From: an uncultured Clostridia bacterium | Lineage (GTDB): Bacteria > Bacillota > Clostridia > Lachnospirales > Anaerotignaceae | Assembly (NCBI GenBank): GCA_910586765.1 | Contig: CAJUJJ010000031.1 | Span: 1 to 31,431 of the forward strand | Reading direction: 5' to 3' | Length of the DNA: 31,431 bases | Shown: one piece after another, positions 17,008-25,011 of the stretch | Position numbering within the stretch: position 1 is the stretch's first letter | Layout of the letters: each line of letters opens with the position of its first letter | Notes under the pieces: model-generated | What the model saw: only the letters and a program-made list of their open reading frames with translations | Databases searched by the model: none | Told to the model about the DNA's origin: nothing | Program-made: the position numbers and the translations under genes

Positions 17008-18989
17008 GAAAAAAAATTTGTGCATTGATGTTAATTGTGGTATTGTGTAGTACTTCTGTTTTTAGTGAAGTAATGGCAGCAGACAGAATATTGACTTTAG
17101 AAGAAATTAGAACACTTGCCATAGAAAACAGTACAGGAGTACAAAATACAAAAATAGATTTGGTAAAAAAACAAATAGAATTAAGACAAGCAAAAGAAGG
17201 GATTGCAGATACTATAAAAAAGGAAAGTACAATACGTTTTTCATTACTTTTTAACATAAAATTTCCTGAAAAACATGGTATGCCAAAAGAAATTGAATTA
17301 CTTACAAAAGTGCCTGAAATAGAAAATGATATTACTATATTAAATGAAAAGAAAAAAAGTGAAGCACTCAAATCTCAAACAGCAGCCGAACAAGCATATT
17401 ATGATGTTTTATTAGCACAACATAAAGAGGAAGCCATTGTAAAACAATTAGAACAAATGGAACAGTCACAATATGTTATGGACAAACAGGTGAAATTGGC
17501 AAAAGCCAAAAGAAGTGATTTGGAATATATACAAGATAATATTATTTCATTGCAAAAAGAAAGAGAACAAAATATTATGTCACAGAACGAAAAGCAATTA
17601 AAATTAGCTGCTCTTTTGGGAAAAGACGATTTTTTAGGCTGTACTGTTTCAGAACAAATACAGCAGACTTATTTTGATAGGCAGCAGTTACAACAAATAT
17701 TAAATTATGCTTTAGAAAATGATTTTGAACTATATCAAAAAAGGCAAAACAGAATATTAGCAGAAAAAGAAACTGATGTTGTAATGGGAATATACAAAAA
17801 TGTATACTCTAAATATATGGCTGAAGTAGAAAGTTATATCAAAAGCCATGAGAATACTAAAATTGACTATGAACAATTTATAGCACGTTATCAAAATACA
17901 TTAGATAATATTGATAGCCCTTGGTATGGAAGTTATGTCATTAATCTCATATTTTTTAAAATTTATATTCCGAAAGAATGGTTTAAGGGAGAATACTCTG
18001 GAACAAGATACATGGAAGATGAAAAGTATCAACTTTTTTTAACATTAGTAGAAAGAGATAAAGCAATAGAAGAAGAAAAACAAGCACAAAAGCAACTAGA
18101 ACAAACAATACAAACAGCATACACTACACTAAAAATAATGCAAAGCAGTATACAGCAAATGGAACAAAATTTAGCACAAAATGAAATGCGTTATAATAAA
18201 AGCTTAGAGGATAATAAAAAAGGAATTGTATCTTTTACAGAATTGGAAAGTACAAGACAAAGTCTTTTTCAACAGCAAGAAGCACTTTATGAGACAAAAA
18301 TAGACTATGCCAAATCGCTTAGTACATTTAATAGTCAGACCGCAGGATATGTGAATTATTTTTTAGGCATAGCACAGAGTAATCAAGAGGAGTATGAAAT
18401 GGGTCAAAGTGTTATGGATACAGCAACATGGCATATCAAAAATAATATTACAGACTATAATTTTATGTTTTCTGTTGTTGTGCCAGAAGAATATGGTGTT
18501 GACAGCTATCAACTTTATTATGAAGATGTTGCAGTAGGAGAAAAAACACCTATTTCTGAAATGCTAACACATTTATCTGTTACATATGGTGATACTACAA
18601 TATTAACGGTAAATTTCTACAAAGGAAATCAATTAAAATATACTGCGGAAATAGAAGGTCTTTATTATGATGGTACATTAAATATGAAACCAGCTTCAGG
18701 TACAATACAGACACAACAAAAGCAGTATGAGCAGGTAGGAAAATGGAATATACAACAGTCTGATAGTGTGAGATATGCTTTTTTTATCACAACACAACAA
18801 TATCAATATGACAGTTATGATTTAATGATAGATAATACAATAATTGGTACTGCAAAAAAAGGAGAAATGGTAGTAGCATTACATTTGTATTTTCAGCCAA
18901 TAACCCATTTGAAAGTACGTTTAAAAAAGGAAGGCAGAGAACTTGCTATATTATATTTAGAAGAAAATGGAACACTTTATAAGAAATAA
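17004..18989 (+). CDS. Secreted TolC-like helical protein with two C-terminal beta repeats
   Basis: The 661-aa protein has a cleavable-type signal peptide (1-26, 'VFSEVMAA'). It then shows the two-repeat helical plan of outer-membrane-efflux (TolC-family) proteins: 'ILTLEEIRTLAIENSTGVQN' opens repeat one (about 29-225), and 'LQQILNYALENDFELYQKRQ' opens repeat two (about 229-455), with the typical 'NKKGIVSFTELESTRQSLFQ' near 404-423. The segments where TolC has its barrel strands (about 76-104 and 304-340) are short but partly strand-like. Two related beta-rich units follow: 'FMFSVVVPEEYGVDSYQLYY' (487-506) and 'YAFFITTQQYQYDSYDLMID' (591-610). AAGGAG precedes ATG 17004. In a cell that otherwise looks Gram-positive, this is more likely a wall-spanning helical structure than an outer-membrane pore. 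It is embedded in the CIS operon. Confidence 0.7.
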   Translation: MRKKICALMLIVVLCSTSVFSEVMAADRILTLEEIRTLAIENSTGVQNTKIDLVKKQIELRQAKEGIADTIKKESTIRFSLLFNIKFPEKHGMPKEIELLTKVPEIENDITILNEKKKSEALKSQTAAEQAYYDVLLAQHKEEAIVKQLEQMEQSQYVMDKQVKLAKAKRSDLEYIQDNIISLQKEREQNIMSQNEKQLKLAALLGKDDFLGCTVSEQIQQTYFDRQQLQQILNYALENDFELYQKRQNRILAEKETDVVMGIYKNVYSKYMAEVESYIKSHENTKIDYEQFIARYQNTLDNIDSPWYGSYVINLIFFKIYIPKEWFKGEYSGTRYMEDEKYQLFLTLVERDKAIEEEKQAQKQLEQTIQTAYTTLKIMQSSIQQMEQNLAQNEMRYNKSLEDNKKGIVSFTELESTRQSLFQQQEALYETKIDYAKSLSTFNSQTAGYVNYFLGIAQSNQEEYEMGQSVMDTATWHIKNNITDYNFMFSVVVPEEYGVDSYQLYYEDVAVGEKTPISEMLTHLSVTYGDTTILTVNFYKGNQLKYTAEIEGLYYDGTLNMKPASGTIQTQQKQYEQVGKWNIQQSDSVRYAFFITTQQYQYDSYDLMIDNTIIGTAKKGEMVVALHLYFQPITHLKVRLKKEGRELAILYLEENGTLYKK

Positions 18990-19001
18990 GGAGGGGAGCA
19001 T

Positions 19002-21137
19002 ATGAAAAAGAAATTATTTTTGTATTTGTTAAGTGGTTTTATGTTGCTGCAAAATAGTAATGTATTTGCAGAAGTGCTTCGTCCTGATGCAAGTGCTTTT
19101 CCCAATCGTACCATTATTATAGGAACATATGCTATAGTAATAGACCATATGACAAATAGCATATTAGAAAAGGCAGAAAATTCTGCACAAATGGAAAATC
19201 AAAACCATATTTATTATAAATCTGACATCAATGCAGGTACATGGTATGACATTACACAAAGCAGTGATATAAGCGAAATTTCTAAAACAGTAGATAATAT
19301 TGTTTCTTATGAACAAATTAATAGCTTGAATTTAACACATTATACTAATGAAAAAGGACAAACAGTTGATTTAACAACAGGACAACAAACAAATACTTCA
19401 GAAATAGGAGATGTAGCATATCCTCAAAATATGCCGGAATTAAAAGGAATAGAAGAAGAATTACAAATACAAAAGGCACTAAAAGAACAGGGAAATAAAC
19501 AAGGTACAAAATGTTGTGATAGTATACAGAGAGTAACACAAAGTTTATATGAAGAAAAAAATCCATTTTTACAACAACTACAATATTTTGATAAACAACT
19601 ACAAAATATGGAAGATTTTATTGTTGCTTTAAGAGCGGAAGGAGCATCATTAGAAAAAATAAATGAAGCAGAAAATCAAAAAACAGCAGTAGAAAATCAA
19701 AGAAAAGTATTATGTTATCAAAAAGTATTAGAACGTTTAGAAAATGAAATGACGAAGCTGGACTATAATGAAAATGCAGCATTGATAGCGAAGTATTCAG
19801 AATATATTACTAACATACAGACAACACTTCCAAATTTAGAACAAGTGCAAGAAAGTGAAACAAGTTCTCAACTGCAAAAAATGTTATTAGAAGCTGAAAA
19901 ATCTTTTCAAAGAGAAGCAGGAGAAGGTATTCAAAAAGGAGCAGATACAGGATTAGAAAAAATATTGAGTATTAAAGCTGCTATGGCAGGAGAACAACCT
20001 AATACAGAAGAACAAAAAAAACAACAGTTAGAAACATTAAAAGAGGCAAAACAAAAAGCAGAACAAAATATACAAGAATTATCAAAAAATGGCTGTCAGA
20101 CAGAACAATATCAAAAAGCATTACAAAATGGAGAGACCGAAAGTGTATTACAGCAAAAACAAACAGAAGCATTGTTAGCACTCAATGTTGCATTAGATGA
20201 TGTAACAGTTTATTTAGAGCAAATGACAGAATATTTAGAAACAGAAGAAATGATTGATTTTTATGAACAGAGCATTGAAAATGTACAAAATGCTATAGAG
20301 CAGTTTAATGAAAATTCTGCTGTAGCAGAGCAGGCAAAAACAACATTACAAAATGTAAAAAGTGATTTTGAAAATAAAAAAAATGTATTGCAGTTAAATA
20401 GTATGCCGCAATATCAAAGTGCAAAACAACAAAAACAACAATTACAACAACAAGCTGAACAAAAACAACAACAATATTTGTCTGCGGCAGAAAATGGACA
20501 AACAGAATTATTAGAAAGTGCAAAAAAAGAAAGAGATGACGCTATAGAACAAATGCAGCAGGCAGAGCAATACATGGAACAGGTGGAAAAAGAATTACAA
20601 AAAAACAATGGTATGGTAGAGGAAGAAAAGAATGAAAATCAATATACAAACACAAATGCACAACAAAATATAGAAAATGAACAAAATGCAAATATAGAAA
20701 TAAAAAAAGAGGACAATTATACAGAACAAGAAAAAGCAGAAATATTAAAAACAATACAACAATTACAGTTACAGCAGAATATAACATTTTTAGAACCTTG
20801 GCACATTGTATTTCAAGATTATGATGTAAAATTACTTTCTCCTATTTTTATGATAGAACAACAAATATATGTTCCTGCACAGGAATTAGCAAGGCAACTT
20901 GATGCCAAAGTTTACAAGGGAAATATAAACGGAGATTATATTTTAAAAGGAAATGGAGTTTTAATACAATATTATTTAGGGGAACAAACAATATTTGTAA
21001 ATGGAGAAGAAATGAAAATTTCTCCTGCACCTGCTATTTATCATAATAAAGCATATTTACCTTTACATATATTTGAGAAGGCATATGGTATGGAACATAT
21101 ACAAAATGGAAATGACATTGTTGTTTATAAAATATAA
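19002..21137 (+). CDS. Secreted coiled-coil protein with C-terminal copper-amine-oxidase-like stalk domain
   Basis: The 711-aa protein begins with a signal peptide (1-23, 'NSNVFAE'). A short conserved-looking N-terminal region follows (24-105) containing 'NRTIIIGTYAIVIDHM'. Residues about 150-540 are predicted helical coiled coil, very rich in Gln, Glu and Lys ('AKQQKQQLQQQAEQKQQQYL', 474-493). After a low-complexity linker, residues about 600-711 match the copper amine oxidase N-terminal-like stalk domain common in Clostridia surface proteins ('MIEQQIYVPAQELARQLDAK', then 'IFVNGEEMKI' and 'YHNKAYLPLHIFEKAYGM'). It should be an extended protein outside the membrane, probably partnering the TolC-like protein encoded 12 nt upstream. 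AAGGAGGGG precedes the ATG. Its function in the CIS is unknown; a rod through the cell wall is my inference. Confidence 0.72.
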   Translation: MKKKLFLYLLSGFMLLQNSNVFAEVLRPDASAFPNRTIIIGTYAIVIDHMTNSILEKAENSAQMENQNHIYYKSDINAGTWYDITQSSDISEISKTVDNIVSYEQINSLNLTHYTNEKGQTVDLTTGQQTNTSEIGDVAYPQNMPELKGIEEELQIQKALKEQGNKQGTKCCDSIQRVTQSLYEEKNPFLQQLQYFDKQLQNMEDFIVALRAEGASLEKINEAENQKTAVENQRKVLCYQKVLERLENEMTKLDYNENAALIAKYSEYITNIQTTLPNLEQVQESETSSQLQKMLLEAEKSFQREAGEGIQKGADTGLEKILSIKAAMAGEQPNTEEQKKQQLETLKEAKQKAEQNIQELSKNGCQTEQYQKALQNGETESVLQQKQTEALLALNVALDDVTVYLEQMTEYLETEEMIDFYEQSIENVQNAIEQFNENSAVAEQAKTTLQNVKSDFENKKNVLQLNSMPQYQSAKQQKQQLQQQAEQKQQQYLSAAENGQTELLESAKKERDDAIEQMQQAEQYMEQVEKELQKNNGMVEEEKNENQYTNTNAQQNIENEQNANIEIKKEDNYTEQEKAEILKTIQQLQLQQNITFLEPWHIVFQDYDVKLLSPIFMIEQQIYVPAQELARQLDAKVYKGNINGDYILKGNGVLIQYYLGEQTIFVNGEEMKISPAPAIYHNKAYLPLHIFEKAYGMEHIQNGNDIVVYKI

Positions 21138-21147
21138 GGGGGCTATT

Positions 21148-21768
21148 ATGGGAAATTATACTGTATTTGCAGAAGTAAGCACAGCCATAATAACATTATT
21201 GAGAAATGTTATTACACCAGAGCCTTTTAATAAACCAGAACAAATAGGCATTTGCAGCCCAAGAGAAAAAGAAAATTATGAAATAGGTGTATTTTTGTAT
21301 GATATAGAAATACATAAAGAAATGGAATTACAATCTAGAATAATAATTGATGAAACACAATACAAAGAACCTCCTTTGTCATTTTCATTGTATTATATGA
21401 TATTTGTCAATTTAAAATCAGACAGCAGTACAAAACAAATTGATGAGCAAAGAATATTAGGAAAAATAATACAGCAGCTTTATAATTATAGAAAAATACC
21501 ACAGCAATATTTAAGTGGAAGCATACAAAAAGCACAAGAAAATATTTCGTTACAATATCTCAATGTATCATTAGAAGAAAAAAATAAATTATATGCCATG
21601 TGGAATTTTTATAATGAAACTGCTTGTTTTTATAAGGTATCTCCTGTATTTATGGATACAGAGATGATACATACTACAAAGCGTATAGTAAAAAGAGAAT
21701 TTAAAATACAGCAAAAGCAGAAAGGAGAAAAATATGGGAATAGTAGTAACAGCAGGAACAATGTGTAA
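21148..21768 (+). CDS. CIS tube/sheath cap protein, DUF4255 (Afp16-like)
   Basis: The 206-aa protein matches the DUF4255 / Pvc16 N-terminal domain: 'FAEVSTAIITLLRNVITPEP' at the start, then 'PREKENYEIGVFLYDIEIHK', 'PPLSFSLYYMIFVNLKSDS', and 'EQRILGKIIQQLYNYRKIPQ'. Afp16/Pvc16 terminates the tube and sheath at the far end from the baseplate and sets their final assembly. It is shorter than Afp16. The frame extends upstream to ATG 21073, but that would overlap the previous gene by 65 nt with no ribosome site. AAGGGGG just before ATG 21148 gives the right start. Its last 35 bases overlap the PAAR-like gene, whose GAAAGGAG site lies inside this coding sequence. Confidence 0.85.
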   Translation: MGNYTVFAEVSTAIITLLRNVITPEPFNKPEQIGICSPREKENYEIGVFLYDIEIHKEMELQSRIIIDETQYKEPPLSFSLYYMIFVNLKSDSSTKQIDEQRILGKIIQQLYNYRKIPQQYLSGSIQKAQENISLQYLNVSLEEKNKLYAMWNFYNETACFYKVSPVFMDTEMIHTTKRIVKREFKIQQKQKGEKYGNSSNSRNNV

Positions 21769-22123
21769 ATGTAGTTTTGGTGCAGTACCATGCCCTATTA
21801 TGGTAAATAGCCAACAAAATGGAATAGTATCAAATAGTATTGCAGCAACAATATTTGATAATACTACAGCAAATTTATCTACATTTGGTATGTGTACTTC
21901 TATGGCAAACCCTGCGGTATCTGCGGCAACAGCAGCGGCATTAGGAGTATTAACACCACAACCATGCACACCTATGTTAACAGCACCCTGGACAATGGGC
22001 AGCAGTACAGTATTGTTTCAAAATAAACCTGCTTTACTTCAAAATAGCCAATTAATGTGTATGTGGGGAGGAGTAATACAAATTGTACAACCTTTACAGC
22101 AGACAGTGCAAGCTGCACAATAG
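21734..22123 (+). CDS. DUF4280 PAAR-like spike-tip protein
   Basis: The 129-aa protein has the DUF4280 layout: 'VTAGTMCKCSFGAVPCPIMV' at the N-terminus, Gly/Ala/Ser-rich middle, 'PQPCTPMLTAPW' and 'NSQLMCMWGGVIQIV' at the end. DUF4280 proteins are PAAR-like; conserved cysteines probably hold a metal ion at the sharp tip of the spike. Here Cys occurs at residues 11, 13, 20, 53, 76 and 107. It should cap the gpV-like needle encoded at 2368. There is no C-terminal toxin extension. It overlaps the preceding cap gene by 35 nt and is followed after 12 nt by the ATPase, so the three are likely co-translated. Confidence 0.85.
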   Translation: MGIVVTAGTMCKCSFGAVPCPIMVNSQQNGIVSNSIAATIFDNTTANLSTFGMCTSMANPAVSAATAAALGVLTPQPCTPMLTAPWTMGSSTVLFQNKPALLQNSQLMCMWGGVIQIVQPLQQTVQAAQ

Positions 22124-22135
22124 GAGGAGATTTTT

Positions 22136-24091
22136 TTGGAATATATCATACAATGGCTGGAGTGTTGTTTAAGAAAGTATATTGACAGCATAGAAACAGA
22201 GGAAATGTTGTCTGTTTTAAAAAATAATTTGGCAGAACAAACAACATATTCAGAACAGCAAATTTATCAAAATGCCTTTTATATGGAACAAAACCAAAAT
22301 AATTCTTTTTTTGTTGTAATGACTTGTTTGACACAAAATGATATACAACGTTTTGCAGCAAGTATTGCTTTTTTGCCTCAATACAGCACGAAATACGGCT
22401 ATTTGTTTTCAAGATTGCATGGCATAAATATGCCTTTTCCAACAGTAGAAATGGTATGGCAGATTTATAACAGTGCTATAGAAAAAATTTCTTATTGTGA
22501 TTTTTTATCACAACTGTATACTGTTACATATGAATTGCTTTTTGAAACACAGTCACAAAATAATGTATTTTCAGAGCAAGCTCTAATATTAAAAAAAGAG
22601 TTAGTTTATTTTGCACTTACAGGAATATGGCAGCAAAACGATTACAGTATAGAAAACACTAGTAAACAAGAAATGTTAGCAAATAGGGACATATGGCAAA
22701 GTATACAAAATATACAACATCAGCAGAAAAACAGCATTATTGTGATAAAGGGGCAGAAGGGCAGCGGTAAAAAATTTATAGCACAACAATATGCCTATGA
22801 ATATGACAATGTATTTTTGTGTTGTGAGGGAGAAAATGCTAATAAATATAATATATTGCATATGATAACAGCAGCAATGATACAAAAGGGTGTCATTTGT
22901 ATACAAAACTGCCAAAGTATAGTACAGAATGATTTCAAAGAAATATTGTTATTGCTTCAAAAATATCATTCTTTTTTTTCTGCAATATTTTTGTTAGGAG
23001 AAGGAATATTTACTGTACCTAAAACAGCAATACCACAATATCATTTTGAAACAAAGCAATTAACGATAACAGAAAGTATACACTTTTGGAAATATTTTTT
23101 AAAAGATAAAAACATTTCAGCGGAACAATTAGCCAATAAAATGATTATGACACAAGGACAAATCAAACAAACGGTGTTACTTGCAAATCAAAAAGTGATT
23201 TCAGAAAAATGTGAGTATTCTCAGAAATTGATAGAACAATGCTGTACTTATTTTCAAAGTGAATATCTGACGCAAAAAGCAACAAAAATTAAAACAACAT
23301 TTTTATGGGAACAACTTATATTACCACAAGAACAAAAACAACAACTTAGACAAATATGTAATCGTGTATTATACGAACATATTGTGTATGATGAATGGGG
23401 ATATGATGCATTATTACCTTATGGGCGTGGTGTTTGTATGCTTTTTGCAGGAAAATCAGGTACAGGCAAAACAATGGCAGCACAAGTGATAGCCAAAGAA
23501 TTAGGATTACAATTATATAGAATAGATATGTCTCAAATTGTTTCAAAGTATATAGGAGAAACAGAAAAAAATATCAATAGTATATTTGATGAAGCAATGA
23601 AAAGCAATATTATATTACTTTTTGATGAAATGGAATCTCTTTTCGGAAAAAGAACAGATGTCAAAAGTGCCAATGATAGATATACAAATATGGAAGTTGC
23701 ATTTTTATTACAAAAAATGGAAAATCACAAAGGCATATCTATATTAGCTACAAATCATTTAGAGCAAATAGATACTGCTTTTTTTAGAAGAATACAGTAT
23801 GTTGTACAATTTCCTTTTCCTCAAATGCAGCAAAGATATGAATTGTGGAAATCATTTATAACGAATAAAGTACCATTGGAGGAAGATATTGATTTTCAAT
23901 ATTTAGCAGAACAGTTTGAAATGACGGGAGGCAGTATTAAAAATGCTATGCTGACTGCTCTTTTTTTGGCAGCAAGCCAAAAACAAAAATGTGGTATGGT
24001 ACATATTTTAAAAGGGGTAAAACAAGAATTGCAAAAACAGGGAAAGGTACTTTTACCATGTGACTTTGGAAAATATGAAAATTTGTTTTAA
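22136..24091 (+). CDS. AAA+ ATPase of the injection system (Afp15-like)
   Basis: The 651-aa protein carries a full AAA+ module at its C-terminus: Walker A 'GKSGTGKT' (439-446), Walker B 'ILLFDE' (493-498), sensor 1 'ATN' (538-540), arginine finger 'RR' (551-552) and a sensor 2 region 'GGSIKNA' (598-604). A second, degenerate P-loop 'GQKGSGKK' lies at 206-213, so an older N-terminal ATPase-like domain is present, as in many CIS ATPases. Afp15-type ATPases are encoded in almost all extracellular CIS loci and are needed for assembly, though their exact action is unclear. The start is TTG 22136 preceded by AGGAGGAG (22122-22129). It is the last gene of the CIS string; 82 nt separate it from the next gene. 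Confidence 0.9.
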   Translation: MEYIIQWLECCLRKYIDSIETEEMLSVLKNNLAEQTTYSEQQIYQNAFYMEQNQNNSFFVVMTCLTQNDIQRFAASIAFLPQYSTKYGYLFSRLHGINMPFPTVEMVWQIYNSAIEKISYCDFLSQLYTVTYELLFETQSQNNVFSEQALILKKELVYFALTGIWQQNDYSIENTSKQEMLANRDIWQSIQNIQHQQKNSIIVIKGQKGSGKKFIAQQYAYEYDNVFLCCEGENANKYNILHMITAAMIQKGVICIQNCQSIVQNDFKEILLLLQKYHSFFSAIFLLGEGIFTVPKTAIPQYHFETKQLTITESIHFWKYFLKDKNISAEQLANKMIMTQGQIKQTVLLANQKVISEKCEYSQKLIEQCCTYFQSEYLTQKATKIKTTFLWEQLILPQEQKQQLRQICNRVLYEHIVYDEWGYDALLPYGRGVCMLFAGKSGTGKTMAAQVIAKELGLQLYRIDMSQIVSKYIGETEKNINSIFDEAMKSNIILLFDEMESLFGKRTDVKSANDRYTNMEVAFLLQKMENHKGISILATNHLEQIDTAFFRRIQYVVQFPFPQMQQRYELWKSFITNKVPLEEDIDFQYLAEQFEMTGGSIKNAMLTALFLAASQKQKCGMVHILKGVKQELQKQGKVLLPCDFGKYENLF

Positions 24092-24099
24092 TAAAACAG

Positions 24100-24128
24100 T
24101 AGAAAATTAATATATCTAGTGATACAAT
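24100..24128 (+). promoter_or_regulatory. Possible promoter with extended -10 before the acetyltransferase-feoAB genes
   Basis: TAGAAA (24100-24105) and TACAAT (24123-24128) are 17 bases apart, and TG one base before the second hexamer makes an extended -10 (TGATACAAT). The region follows the CIS ATPase stop with no clear terminator, so both read-through and new initiation are possible. The match is moderate. Confidence 0.4.
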
Positions 24129-24173
24129 AGGAAAAGCCTAATCAATATGTTGTAAATAAAGGAGAGAATAAAT

Positions 24174-24764
24174 ATGGACTTGGAGCAGCAAAGACAACTG
24201 ATATTGCGAGGTGAAATGTATAATGACTTGACAAAGGAACTGATAAAAGCCAGAGAAAATGCAGTGTTGCTGACAAATGAATACAATAACAGTTATGGAC
24301 AAAGTGCAGAAAAGAGAGAACAAATATTAAAAAGGCTATTTGCATCTATAGGAGAAGATGTTTATTTTGAGCCAAACATGAGATGTGAATTTGGGTACAA
24401 TATTAGTATAGGCAATCATTTTTATGCAAATTTTGATTGTGTACTGTTAGATGGCGGAGGGATTGAAATAGGAAACAATGTTTTATTTGGCCCTAGAGTA
24501 GGAATATATACATCAAACCACGCTATTGATGCACAAGAACGCATTGCAGGAGGGTGTTATGCCAAAAAGGTAAAAATAGGAAATGCAGTTTGGATTGGAG
24601 GAGGAGTACAAATTAATCAAGGTGTCACAATAGGAGATAATACAATTATTGCTTCTGGAAGTGTTGTAACAAAAAGTATTCCAGAAAATGTCATAGCAGG
24701 GGGAGTACCCTGTAAAGTAATCAGAAAAATTACAGAAGCAGATAAAACGGGTTTTAGAGCATAA
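24174..24764 (+). CDS. Sugar O-acetyltransferase, maltose/galactoside family (left-handed beta helix)
   Basis: The 196-aa protein has the family's N-terminal Mac-type helix pair ('ILRGEMYNDLTKELIKARE'). It then has hexapeptide repeats that build the left-handed beta helix ('ISIGNHFYANFDCVLLDGGG', 'IEIGNNVLFGPRVGIYT', 'VKIGNAVWIGGGVQINQGVT', 'IGDNTIIASGSVV'). The catalytic His is H116 in 'SNHAID'. It should transfer acetyl from acetyl-CoA to a sugar hydroxyl in the cytoplasm; the natural acceptor cannot be told from sequence. Length and ending ('AGVPCKVIRKIT'-like) are normal for Maa/LacA. AAAGGAGAG precedes the ATG. It sits 13 nt before feoA, probably in the same transcript, without an obvious functional link to it. 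Confidence 0.9.
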   Translation: MDLEQQRQLILRGEMYNDLTKELIKARENAVLLTNEYNNSYGQSAEKREQILKRLFASIGEDVYFEPNMRCEFGYNISIGNHFYANFDCVLLDGGGIEIGNNVLFGPRVGIYTSNHAIDAQERIAGGCYAKKVKIGNAVWIGGGVQINQGVTIGDNTIIASGSVVTKSIPENVIAGGVPCKVIRKITEADKTGFRA

Positions 24765-24777
24765 AAGAGGGAGTAAT

Positions 24778-25011
24778 ATGACATTAAATAATGGAGAAAT
24801 AAATGCTACTTATATTGTAGAAAAATTGTATTTGCCCCTACATATAGAGAAAAGATTAGAAGCATTAGGTATGCTAGCAGGTACAAAAGTAGAAATATTA
24901 AACAATAAAAGTGGCGGAACACTAATTATAAAAGTAAGGGGTACACGTTTTGCTATAGGAAAGGGAATATCAAAAAACATTGAAGTGAGGAGGGCTTGGT
25001 ATGGCACATGA
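24778..25011 (+). CDS. feoA: Ferrous iron transport protein A
   Basis: The 77-aa protein is a typical small SH3-like FeoA: 'LPLHIEKRLEALGMLAGTKV' then 'EILNNKSGGTLIIKVRGTRF' and 'AIGKGISKNIEV', with the conserved leucine/glycine pattern around the RL-x-x-LG-M-x-x-G motif. FeoA is a cytoplasmic accessory factor for the FeoB Fe(II) permease. The ATG has GAGGGAG upstream. Its end overlaps the feoB start by 11 nt, and the feoB ribosome site (GAGGAGGG) lies within this gene, consistent with translational coupling. Confidence 0.93.
   Translation: MTLNNGEINATYIVEKLYLPLHIEKRLEALGMLAGTKVEILNNKSGGTLIIKVRGTRFAIGKGISKNIEVRRAWYGT

Noticed and set aside
21073..21147. Longer N-terminus for the cap protein
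   Set aside because: It would overlap the stalk-domain gene and has no ribosome site, whereas ATG 21148 has a good one and begins exactly at the conserved domain.
1..24091. Prophage or R-type tailocin instead of a CIS
   Set aside because: The DUF4255 cap, DUF4280 PAAR-like protein, AAA+ ATPase, tube-domain hub and paired J proteins are CIS traits; no holin, endolysin, capsid, terminase or integrase appears in the window. Genes outside the window could still alter this view.
24092..24173. Terminator after the CIS ATPase
   Set aside because: Only a 4-bp stem (TAGG/CCTA) with no T-run is present, so transcription may read through into the acetyltransferase gene.
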